Origin: Exiguobacterium chiriqhucha RW-2
GTDB lineage: Bacteria > Bacillota > Bacilli > Exiguobacteriales > Exiguobacteriaceae
Length of the DNA stretch: 64,000 bases
NCBI RefSeq assembly: GCF_000416965.1
Contig: NZ_ATCL01000008.1
Span: forward strand, 1-64,000
Direction: 5' to 3'
Of the stretch, positions 40,221-46,920 are shown in pieces. How positions within the stretch are numbered: the first letter of the stretch is position 1; every line of letters begins with the position of its first letter. The position numbers and the translations under genes were made by a program. The notes under the pieces were generated by a model that was not told where the DNA came from, made no database searches, and worked only from the letters and a program-made list of their open reading frames with translations.

Positions 40221-40249
40221 TTGACGAACCAGTCACTTCACTATATAGT
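40221..40249 (+). promoter_or_regulatory. Sigma-A promoter of the MFS/MarR operon
   Basis: TTGACG at 40221-40226 and TATAGT at 40244-40249 are 17 bases apart, close to the consensus. Confidence 0.75.
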
Positions 40250-40268
40250 TTAGTTAACTTAACTATAT
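40243..40268. promoter_or_regulatory. MarR-type operator
   Basis: ATATAGTTTAGTT and its partner AACTTAACTATAT form a 26-base palindrome with one mismatched pair. It covers the -10 element and the start of transcription, so binding would block the promoter. Confidence 0.75.
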
Positions 40269-40297
40269 TAAAAGATAGAAAGACTGAGGTTTTCTTT

Positions 40298-41503
40298 ATG
40301 AATTTGCTACAAAATACACGTTTCGTGTTCACGTGGTTATCCGGGATGACGCTCACGCTCGGCTTCTCGATTTTCTTCCTGAGCGTATCGTGGCTCACGA
40401 TCGATGTGCTGAAGCAACCCGCCCTCCTCGGGATCATCATGACTGCCGTCTCGTTGCCGCGTGTCGTGATGATGGTATTCGCAGGCGTGTTCGCCGACCG
40501 ATTCCAAAAGAGTCGGCTCTTGTTTTTGACGAACCTCGGGCAAGGTCTTCTCATGGTCGCGGTCGTTGCGCTCCATCTCGCGGACGCATATTCAGTGTTC
40601 GCCTTGATTATGATTTCCATCGTGTTCGGACTCCTCGACGGCATGTCTTACCCGGCGTTGTCTTCTTTGATTCCGTCGCTCGTCAAACAAGAAGAGCTGC
40701 AACGTGCCAACTCGCTCTTCCAAGGGACGCTCGAGCTCATGTTCGTGTTCGGTCCGTTCCTCGCCGGGGCTTTACTCACATGGGGCGGCTTCGGGCTCAG
40801 CTTCGGGACGGCAGCTGTCTTGATTTTCATTGCGGCTATCCTGATCATGCCGCGCTTGATTCGCGATTCGATCCCGCTCGCCCGTGCCATGTCGCTCGGT
40901 GATGTCATCTTTGACTTAAAAGAGGGCATCCGTTACGTCTCGAGCACGCCGATTTTACGGAGCGGGACGTTATCCATCGCCATCGTCAACTTGTTCGTCA
41001 TGGGACCGCTCATCATGAGTATCCCGATTCTCGTCGGTGAACGAGGCGGGAATGCGTTTGACTTGAGTCTGATTGAAGGTGGACTTGCTGTCGGGACGTT
41101 CGTGGCAAGTTTTCTCGTCCTCTTGTTCCGCTCGGTCCATCGTGGACGTTTCGTCTTCCGCGTCCTGTTTTTGACGATTGGGGCCTTCTTCCTCTATACG
41201 CAGGCGCAGTCCATCACGCTCCTTGCCTTGGCTGCGGCCGCGAGCGGATTCATGTTGATGCTCGTCTATTTGCCGACAGTCACACTCATGCAAGAACATA
41301 GTGACCACGACAAAATCGGACGCGTCATGAGCATCATGGCGCTCGCTGCATCCGGATTAGAACCGATCGCGTTCGCCGTCCTCTCGATTTTGGTCGCTCT
41401 TGCCGTACCGATTCAAACGTTACTCATCTCGTTTGGTATAATCGGATTAGTATTCAGTATCGTGTTATACGTGCGGAGCCAGACGTTCCGTGACACGCGA
41501 TGA
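40298..41503 (+). CDS. MFS transporter, EntS/MFS_3 type
   Basis: A 401-residue transporter with twelve membrane helices. Visible elements are FVFTWLSGMTLTLGFSIFFL in helix 1, GVFADRFQKSRLL (motif A between helices 2 and 3), GLLDGMSYPALSSLIPSLVK and ANSLFQGTLELMFVFGPFLAG, as in the enterobactin-exporter-like group. It probably exports a small toxic compound. It is coupled to a MarR-family gene encoded next, under a palindromic operator. Confidence 0.92.
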   Translation: MNLLQNTRFVFTWLSGMTLTLGFSIFFLSVSWLTIDVLKQPALLGIIMTAVSLPRVVMMVFAGVFADRFQKSRLLFLTNLGQGLLMVAVVALHLADAYSVFALIMISIVFGLLDGMSYPALSSLIPSLVKQEELQRANSLFQGTLELMFVFGPFLAGALLTWGGFGLSFGTAAVLIFIAAILIMPRLIRDSIPLARAMSLGDVIFDLKEGIRYVSSTPILRSGTLSIAIVNLFVMGPLIMSIPILVGERGGNAFDLSLIEGGLAVGTFVASFLVLLFRSVHRGRFVFRVLFLTIGAFFLYTQAQSITLLALAAAASGFMLMLVYLPTVTLMQEHSDHDKIGRVMSIMALAASGLEPIAFAVLSILVALAVPIQTLLISFGIIGLVFSIVLYVRSQTFRDTR

Positions 41504-41517
41504 AAGGAGAACGACGA

Positions 41518-41949
41518 TTGAACGACACACGCAAACAGCAAGTCATCGAGATGTACCGTCAAATTGACGAACTCGACTTGTTGTTCACCAAATACTTTAC
41601 CGAGTTGAACGAATTCGAACTCAGTTACCAGCAAGAGCAGATGTTACTCCTGTTCAAACGACAAGACACATGGACGACGACCGAGATTGCGACGAAGATG
41701 AATATCTCGAAAAGTGCGGTCAGCCAAGTGCTCAAAGTGCTCGAACAACGTGAGTTCGTCCAAAAAGAGAAGAATCCGGACAACTTACGTGAGAGTTTCA
41801 TCCGTCTCGGTCCAATCGGTATGGCATATTCGAAACAAATCGATGCCATCGAGGAACGGCTCGCCGAAGAGATGTTCTCCGTGCTCGAAGATGACGAGAT
41901 GACGATGATCAATCGCTCACTCGCGCTGATGATTAAAAAGTTCAAATGA
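41518..41949 (+). CDS. MarR-family transcriptional regulator
   Basis: A 143-residue regulator with a winged helix: TEIATKMNISKSAVSQVLKVLEQREFV (about residues 50-76), then the wing EKNPDNLRESFIRLG. N- and C-terminal helices form the dimer interface. It lies in the same operon as the MFS gene and should repress it through the 40243-40268 palindrome. I chose the TTG at 41518, seven bases after AAAGGAGA; the ATG at 41500 lies within the upstream stop region and lacks its own site. Confidence 0.9.
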   Translation: MNDTRKQQVIEMYRQIDELDLLFTKYFTELNEFELSYQQEQMLLLFKRQDTWTTTEIATKMNISKSAVSQVLKVLEQREFVQKEKNPDNLRESFIRLGPIGMAYSKQIDAIEERLAEEMFSVLEDDEMTMINRSLALMIKKFK

Positions 41950-41988
41950 AAAATGCGTATCGTCCCGACTCGGGAGGATACGCATTTT
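41950..41988. terminator. Bidirectional terminator
   Basis: AAAATGCGTATCGTCCCG / CGGGAGGATACGCATTTTT stem with an ACT loop. The MarR gene and the amine oxidase gene converge here. Confidence 0.85.
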
Positions 41989-41991
41989 TGG

Positions 41992-43032
41992 TTAGAGTTT
42001 CTCGACGACACGTTCCGCTGCACGGAGCGCGCCTTCGATATGACCGCCGAACAAGGAGTCCGTCTCCGTCCCGGCGAGTGAGAGTCGTCCTTCCCAAGCT
42101 GGGTCGAGCGCGATCGGCTGATAGACCGGGAATTCGGTCAATGGCTGGGCATCTCGCGGGCTTGCCGTGTCACGATCACTCGACCAATCCATATACAAGA
42201 CATCACGTGACTGCCGCGCCTCTTCCCCGAACAGTCGCACGAGTTGATCGATGACGCGACGATTCAGCTCGTCTTGATCGAATACCGAACGTTCGGCAGC
42301 AGACAACCGAAAGAAGCCGAATAACGCCGCAAGTCCGCCCGGCTGCGAGGCATCATGAATCTCCTGCAACACTCCGGCCCAGCTCATGCCTTGACCAGAT
42401 TGACCATTATCTCGCCAAAACGGGCGGTCGTAGACGGCGAGTACTTTCGCCTGCCCGGCCATCCAGGTCGGCGTGTTTGCTAGGTTCGACTTCGTCGTTT
42501 CAGACAGTTCTGGTTGGAAGCTGATGCGTGATGCGAGTCGTGGCGGGATGGCAAGGATGACATGACTGAACGTTTGAGATCGCCCTGTTTCGAGTTCGAT
42601 GGAGACCTCGTCTTCTGTCTGTTGAATCAAGGTGACGGTCGACTCGAGTTTAATCGTTCCGTCAGGCAAGGTGGCAGCAAGCGCTGTCGTCAGTGTCATC
42701 ATTCCACCCACGAGTCGCATCGATGGGACGGTGTGACCTGGCGGGAGCGTATGGCGTTCGATGACACCGAACTGCCGCTCAAGCATCAAATCACCGGCCG
42801 TATATTGTGTGAACGTCGGGAGACCGAGCCGTTCGATGAGTTGGGTGATCGTCGTCTCCGTCTCTGGCCAATACCAGGTCGGACCGAGGTCGAAACCGTC
42901 ATGGCTTAACACCCGTCCCCCGATGCGATCGCGCGCCTCGAACACGGTGACGTCATAGCCTTTCTCGATGAGGAGCGACGCGGCATACAGCCCACTCACG
43001 CCCGCTCCGATAATCGCAATTGATGGATTCAT
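41992..43032 (-). CDS. FAD-dependent amine oxidase family protein
   Basis: A 346-residue flavoenzyme of the monoamine-oxidase superfamily. The N-terminal Rossmann motif is IAIIGAGVSGLYAAS, with VFEARDRIGGRVLSH after it. The C-terminal FAD block is GRLSLAGTETDSLFGGHIEGAL. It oxidises an amine or a related substrate; at under 350 residues it is shorter than typical MAO enzymes (about 450), so part of the substrate domain is reduced. There is no obvious partner gene. Confidence 0.88.
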   Translation of the reverse strand: MNPSIAIIGAGVSGLYAASLLIEKGYDVTVFEARDRIGGRVLSHDGFDLGPTWYWPETETTITQLIERLGLPTFTQYTAGDLMLERQFGVIERHTLPPGHTVPSMRLVGGMMTLTTALAATLPDGTIKLESTVTLIQQTEDEVSIELETGRSQTFSHVILAIPPRLASRISFQPELSETTKSNLANTPTWMAGQAKVLAVYDRPFWRDNGQSGQGMSWAGVLQEIHDASQPGGLAALFGFFRLSAAERSVFDQDELNRRVIDQLVRLFGEEARQSRDVLYMDWSSDRDTASPRDAQPLTEFPVYQPIALDPAWEGRLSLAGTETDSLFGGHIEGALRAAERVVEKL

Positions 43033-43127
43033 GAAAATGCTCCTTCTTTGTACGTGGTGTTCCTATTATACTGAAAAAGATGGATATACATAATTTGGGC
43101 GCACCGCTCAGTAAAGGACGTTACGAT

Positions 43128-43427
43128 GTGAATCGATTCTTTTATTATTTCTATTTCCCGTTCATTTGGTTGATGCTCATATTGCATCGGTTCATCAAAA
43201 CAGAAGTGATGATGACATTTGCATTATTTGTCATGGTGACCCCAGTGACGGTCATGATATTAGCTGATGTAATTCCACTGCCATTTCACTTGAAAACATT
43301 TGTTTCGTACTATGTCCCACTAGGAATGTACACACCATTTCATTATTTTGACTCGGACGTCAGACGAAGGCGGACCAAGCCTGGATACGTTCCGCTCGAT
43401 GAAACCAAATCGTATTTGAAATCGTAA
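43128..43427 (+). CDS. Small membrane protein, unknown function
   Basis: About 99 residues with two to three membrane helices (FFYYFYFPFIWLMLILHRF, then MMTFALFVMVTPVTVMILAD). The C-terminus is charged (RRRRTKPGYVPLDETKSYL). A longer frame from the ATG at 43080 (MDIHNLGAPLSKGRYD) is possible but has no ribosome site, and a -10-like TATACT ends only eight bases before it. I prefer the GTG at 43128, preceded by AAAGGA. It starts a run of three small plus-strand genes. Confidence 0.6.
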   Translation: MNRFFYYFYFPFIWLMLILHRFIKTEVMMTFALFVMVTPVTVMILADVIPLPFHLKTFVSYYVPLGMYTPFHYFDSDVRRRRTKPGYVPLDETKSYLKS

Positions 43428-43457
43428 TATCTAAGAGTCACACAAGGAGGAAACCAC

Positions 43458-43685
43458 ATGGAGGAAGTATTATTCTCATTGCTCGAGGGAGTTATGGCAC
43501 TGCTCCCGTTGCTCGTCATCATCTTGTTCATTGTGACAATCGTACGATTCATGAATCGTTATGAGCAACGCGCCAACGCACAAATCGAATTTGAGAAACT
43601 AACCGCCTTGCATCAACAAGAACAGATGAATGCGTTAATCGACCGACTGGATCGAATTGAAGAGACGTTAGAGACTCGCCGTTAA
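43458..43685 (+). CDS. Small membrane-anchored coiled-coil protein
   Basis: A 75-residue protein. One N-terminal membrane helix (MALLPLLVIILFIVTIVRF) is followed by a charged coiled-coil-like segment with heptad leucines (EKLTALHQQEQMNALIDRL, then DRIEETLETRR). AAGGAGG precedes the ATG. It lies between a small membrane protein and the frameshifted L7/L12-like gene. The function is unknown. Confidence 0.7.
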   Translation: MEEVLFSLLEGVMALLPLLVIILFIVTIVRFMNRYEQRANAQIEFEKLTALHQQEQMNALIDRLDRIEETLETRR

Positions 43686-43703
43686 TCCGAAAGGAGTGTT
43701 TGA

Positions 43704-43983
43704 ATGGATTGGAGCACAATCATGTTAATCGCCTCGCTGATTATGAACGCCTTATTTCTCAATATCATCGTCCAACAAGCGAGAGATATAAGTGTATTGC
43801 GACGAAAGATAATTCGTATCGAGCCATTTCGGGCAAGATGATGAATTTATCGCGTCCGTAAAAGAAAAAGTAGACACGATTGGCGTGATTCCGACTGTGA
43901 AGTTTTTGCGGGAGACTCATGGCATGTCCCTGCTTGAAGCAAAACGACTAGTCGATCGCATTACAGGTCGATCAACATCATAA
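43704..43983 (+). pseudogene. Membrane-anchored ribosomal L7/L12-like protein, frameshifted
   Basis: A first frame (43704-43841) gives MDWSTIMLIASLIMNALFLN and then a coiled-coil start, ending RIEPFRAR at TGA. The next frame (+1) continues with DDEFIASVKEK, then VIPTVKFLRETHGMSLLEAK and RLVDRITG, the L7/L12 C-terminal domain motif. Bacillales have small anchored proteins with exactly this layout, one helix, a short coiled coil, then the L7/L12-like end. A single indel near 43823-43830 explains the break. AAGGAG lies seven bases before the ATG. Confidence 0.75.
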
Positions 43984-44010
43984 AAAGGAGTAGCGCGCTA
44001 CTCCTTTTTG
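43983..44010. terminator. Bidirectional terminator
   Basis: AAAAAGGAGTAGCG / CGCTACTCCTTTTT, a nearly perfect palindrome with no loop to spare. The L7/L12-like gene and the paralogous membrane gene converge here. Confidence 0.85.
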
Positions 44011-44017
44011 ACTGCCT

Positions 44018-44407
44018 TCATTTAGGAAAGAATCCTACTTTCCCACGCTCATACACTTTGTGCGTCACATGTTCCGGGTCAATCTTCGCAAGCTGTTGAT
44101 CAATCTTAGATGACATAATCCATCCAATCCCATAGAGGCCCATCGTCACCCAAAACTCAAGGCGAACTAGTCGCGTATATTCAGGGGATGAGTTGAATCG
44201 CAGTAACGTGTTCGTCCCTGCCCAAATCTTAACGAGAAAGATGGAAGGAACCAAAAGTACAAACCAAATCAGTTCAGCGAGCAGCCGTTCCTCGCTCATC
44301 AATAAAATGAATCCAATGCCCGTGACCAATGAAAACAGAAGCGCCGCCTGTCGGGTCGACCGCTTTCCTGAGTGATAGAGTTGTTCGAACCGTTCACGTT
44401 GGGTCAT
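44018..44407 (-). CDS. Small four-helix membrane protein, paralogous family (L-L-T-F-N subgroup)
   Basis: A 129-residue member, the shortest of its subgroup. The N-terminus is MTQRERFEQLYHSGKRSTRQ, the loop is AGTNTLLRFNSSPEYTRLVR and the tail is KIDPEHVTHKVYERGKVGFF. The second membrane pair is shortened. I chose the ATG at 44407, eight bases after AAGGA. It is an isolated copy between two plus-strand small-gene loci. Confidence 0.8.
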   Translation of the reverse strand: MTQRERFEQLYHSGKRSTRQAALLFSLVTGIGFILLMSEERLLAELIWFVLLVPSIFLVKIWAGTNTLLRFNSSPEYTRLVRLEFWVTMGLYGIGWIMSSKIDQQLAKIDPEHVTHKVYERGKVGFFPK

Positions 44408-44479
44408 ATTCATATTCCTTTCTTACGATTGCATCGTTACTATTCAAATAGACTTTCATACAAAGAAAAGAGGATGTTC

Positions 44480-44913
44480 ATGAATCCTGCAAAAACCGAA
44501 GTCCTGGTCTATTTCCAACTGCTAGCCGACGATTTCTCAATCGAGAAGACGTTACGCTTCGTCTCGGCTTAACCCCTACCGAAACATTTGAACGAGGCGA
44601 TAAGAGTACCTACTCGTCTCGTCCTCGTGAATATACATCGTGGTCACTCGGTACGGGCTATCAGCCTTCATTTGATGTGAACAATCAGCTGCAACACATC
44701 ATTGCTCAACTTTGCGGCAAAGAAACAATTTTAGATGACATTTATAGCGCGTACGACGACATCCGAGCGAAATTCACCATCGTAATCGTGATGGAAAACG
44801 GTCAAGCACCGTCGCTTGTATTTGATTTGGAGACGATTCAATTCGCCCATCGGATTCGTGCCGAGTTTGACATTGATTTATATTCGAACCCGTATGAAGA
44901 GGACCATTCATGA
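44480..44913 (+). pseudogene. DUF4279-type protein, frameshifted
   Basis: The first frame reads MNPAKTEVLVYFQLLADDFS and stops at TAA near 44572. The next frame continues LRLGLTPTETFERGDKSTYS and then SFDVNNQLQHII to 44913, including LRAEFDIDLYSN-like text at the end. The L-G-L-T-P-T-x-x-x-x-G-D motif is the hallmark of DUF4279. A one-base loss in the GAGAAGACG stretch near 44545 explains the break. AGAGGA precedes the ATG. Many DUF4279 proteins look like toxin-immunity proteins, but this is not proven. Confidence 0.75.
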
Positions 44914-44937
44914 CTTAAATTCGAATCACTTCCGCCT

Positions 44938-45360
44938 TCACTCGACCGCTTTAAACGGAACTGGCGACGACAGATTGATGAGTGACGACGGCTGGCCGTA
45001 TGCCATCGATTCATCGATGAACGTCTCGAGCGTGCGCACGTTTTCCGTCACCACTTTGACCAAATAACTGTACTGACCGGCGAGACGATGGCATTCCATC
45101 ACGCTAGGTTGTTGTCGGCAAAACTCCCGGAACGCTTCACACCGTGTCGTGTCATATAAAATGAAGGCCGTCACATGCTTTCCTAGTTTCTCCGGATTGA
45201 TTACGGCACGATATCCTGTGATGACGCCACGTTCTTCGAGTCGCTTCAACCGTTCATTCGCAGCCGGTGTTGATAAGCCAATCCGCTTTCCGAGCTCCGT
45301 GACAGAAATCCGCGCGTTCCCCTGCATCAAGCTGACGATATGTCGATCAATTTCGTCCAT
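44938..45360 (-). CDS. Lrp/AsnC-family transcriptional regulator
   Basis: A 140-residue regulator. The helix-turn-helix is ISVTELGKRIGLSTPAANERLKRLEERGVI (about residues 18-47). The rest is the RAM ligand and dimer domain, with VMECHRLAGQYSYLVKVVTE as its core. Such proteins sense amino acids. It is divergent from the isochorismatase-family gene and probably controls it. I chose the ATG at 45360 because GTGGGGA precedes it. Confidence 0.92.
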   Translation of the reverse strand: MDEIDRHIVSLMQGNARISVTELGKRIGLSTPAANERLKRLEERGVITGYRAVINPEKLGKHVTAFILYDTTRCEAFREFCRQQPSVMECHRLAGQYSYLVKVVTENVRTLETFIDESMAYGQPSSLINLSSPVPFKAVE

Positions 45361-45506
45361 TTCAGTCCCCACTTTCAAATCGTAAGTTGTATCTCCAAAC
45401 TTCCGTTCATTTTAAGGAATCAAACGCATAACTCCGTTTATATCTTATGTAATCAAGCCTTCCTCCCCGCTACACTTAACATAACGTTGAAGAGGGGGAA
45501 ACAATC

Positions 45507-46085
45507 ATGAATCAAAACACAGTCGTACCATTATTGATTATCGACGTCCAACAAGCGTTTCACGATCCGAGTTGGGGCAATCGGAACAATCCGATGTGTG
45601 AAGACAACATCGCACGACTCATCACCACTTGGGAAGAGGCCAATCAGCCAATCATCTACGTCCAACACGTCTCACAAGTGCCTGAATCCTTGTTTTACTT
45701 CAAGAAGGATGGCCATTTGTTCCAAGACTTCATTCGTCCACGAGAACAAGACACAATCCTCACCAAGCAAGTCAACAGCGCCTTCATCGGAACGAATCTG
45801 CAAGAGCTTTTAGAGGCGTATCAAGCGAAATCCATTATCGTCACGGGATTAATCACGAACCATTGTGTCGAGACGACCGCCCGCATGGCCGGTAATCTTG
45901 GCTTTGGACCGATTGTTGTATCCGATGCGACAGCGACGTTCGACCGTCGTTCATTGAGCGGTTCGTTGATTTTGGCGGATGTCATCCATGACGTGTCCCT
46001 CGCCAATTTGAACGAGGAGTTCGCGACCATCCAAACGACGGATGAGGTTATCGCGATGATTCAGATGAAAGCAGTACAGGCCTAG
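45507..46085 (+). CDS. Isochorismatase-family cysteine hydrolase
   Basis: A 192-residue alpha/beta hydrolase. The putative catalytic triad is Asp14 in LLIIDVQQAF, a Lys in ILTKQVNSAFIG (about 93) and Cys119 in GLITNHCVETTARMA. The cis-peptide element VTGLITN is present. This family includes nicotinamidases, N-carbamoyl hydrolases and isochorismatases. GAGGGGGAAA lies before the ATG. The Lrp-type gene upstream suggests an amino-acid- or nitrogen-linked substrate, which is inference. Confidence 0.9.
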   Translation: MNQNTVVPLLIIDVQQAFHDPSWGNRNNPMCEDNIARLITTWEEANQPIIYVQHVSQVPESLFYFKKDGHLFQDFIRPREQDTILTKQVNSAFIGTNLQELLEAYQAKSIIVTGLITNHCVETTARMAGNLGFGPIVVSDATATFDRRSLSGSLILADVIHDVSLANLNEEFATIQTTDEVIAMIQMKAVQA

Positions 46086-46107
46086 TAACGGGCTGTACTG
46101 CTTTTTT
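46069..46107 (+). terminator. Intrinsic terminator
   Basis: GCAGTACAGGCC / GGGCTGTACTGC stem with a TAGTAAC-type loop that includes the stop codon, then six T residues. Confidence 0.85.
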
Positions 46108-46147
46108 TAGTGTTAATACTGCCCTTATCAAACTAGTTCCTGTAACG

Positions 46148-46576
46148 TCATTCAGCAACCTCTTCTTTATAGCCACTAATTAAAAATGGAATCTTTAAGT
46201 TCGCAAGTTTCATCAAGAAATCAGGTTCAAACTCTAGTTTCACATCAAGGTGATAAACGACACCTAAATCGATATAGATATTATCGGCTCCACAAGAACG
46301 AAGGGTATCGATATGTTCCGTAAGTGTGTCCACCATCCAAAAGAGTCCGACATACGGATTTTCCATTTGTTGAAATTCCAGTGGTGGTTCAAATGACGCA
46401 TTGCCGTACGTAGCAATCCATTTTCCTACGCGCTCAATCTCCCCGACTTCCGTTTGTTTATAAAATTGAATTCCTGTTTTCTCCGATGCGACGCGAGGTG
46501 AGAAATTCTATCCAATTAAATGGCAAGGAATCATAAATTGATCCGATGGGATATTCAATTCGAGCTCCCCACTCAT
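46148..46576 (-). pseudogene. Unknown small protein with an in-frame TAG
   Basis: A 143-codon frame begins MSGELELNIPSDQFMIPCHL, meets TAG at 46508-46510 (codon 23), then continues in the same frame with NFSPRVASEKTGIQFYKQTE and IGLGVVYHLDVKLEFEPDFL-like text to 46148. The start ATG overlaps the TGA that would end the MazG-like gene if its own TAG were read through. The family is not recognised. It is either a decayed gene or a case of recoding. Confidence 0.6.
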
Positions 46577-46608
46577 TTTTGCGGACCCGGATACTTCACC
46601 GCATTTTT

Positions 46609-46881
46609 CTAAAGCTTCTCTTCAATCGCCTGCGACACATCAATCCCTGCTGCATGGGCGAACGTCAGCGCATAGATGAGGACATCCGCGAGTTCTTCTT
46701 TCATCTCGACGTGTTTCGTCTCGAGCGCTTCTTCGCTCGACACCCATTGGAACAACTCCAAAAGCTCGCTCGCCTCAAGCGATAACGACAACGCCAAGTC
46801 TTTCGGGTTATGGTGGAACGCCCAATCACGCTCGTCTCGGAATTCAATCACTTTATCCATCAATCGTTGTACTTCGTTCAT
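46609..46881 (-). CDS. MazG-like nucleotide pyrophosphohydrolase, premature TAG
   Basis: A 90-residue frame with the all-alpha NTP pyrophosphatase core. Key parts are WAFHHNPKDLALSLSLEASE, the metal-binding E-L-x-E-L-F-Q-W set, and EMKEELADVLIYALTFAHAA with its E-E-L-A-D. It ends IEEKL at TAG (46609-46611). The same frame goes on KNAVKYPGPQK to TGA at 46573, and K-N-x-x-K-Y-P is the usual C-terminus of this family. The original gene was therefore about 103 codons. The short form keeps all catalytic residues and may still work. Confidence 0.8.
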   Translation of the reverse strand: MNEVQRLMDKVIEFRDERDWAFHHNPKDLALSLSLEASELLELFQWVSSEEALETKHVEMKEELADVLIYALTFAHAAGIDVSQAIEEKL

Positions 46882-46920
46882 TTGGCTTCCTTCTTTCCTT
46901 AACTCTTCTGTCTCACTTTA

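Noticed and set aside
43704-43983. Programmed +1 frameshifting in the L7/L12-like gene
   Set aside because: I see no known slippery or RF2-type signal at the junction, so a simple indel is the safer reading. Kept as a finding to check.
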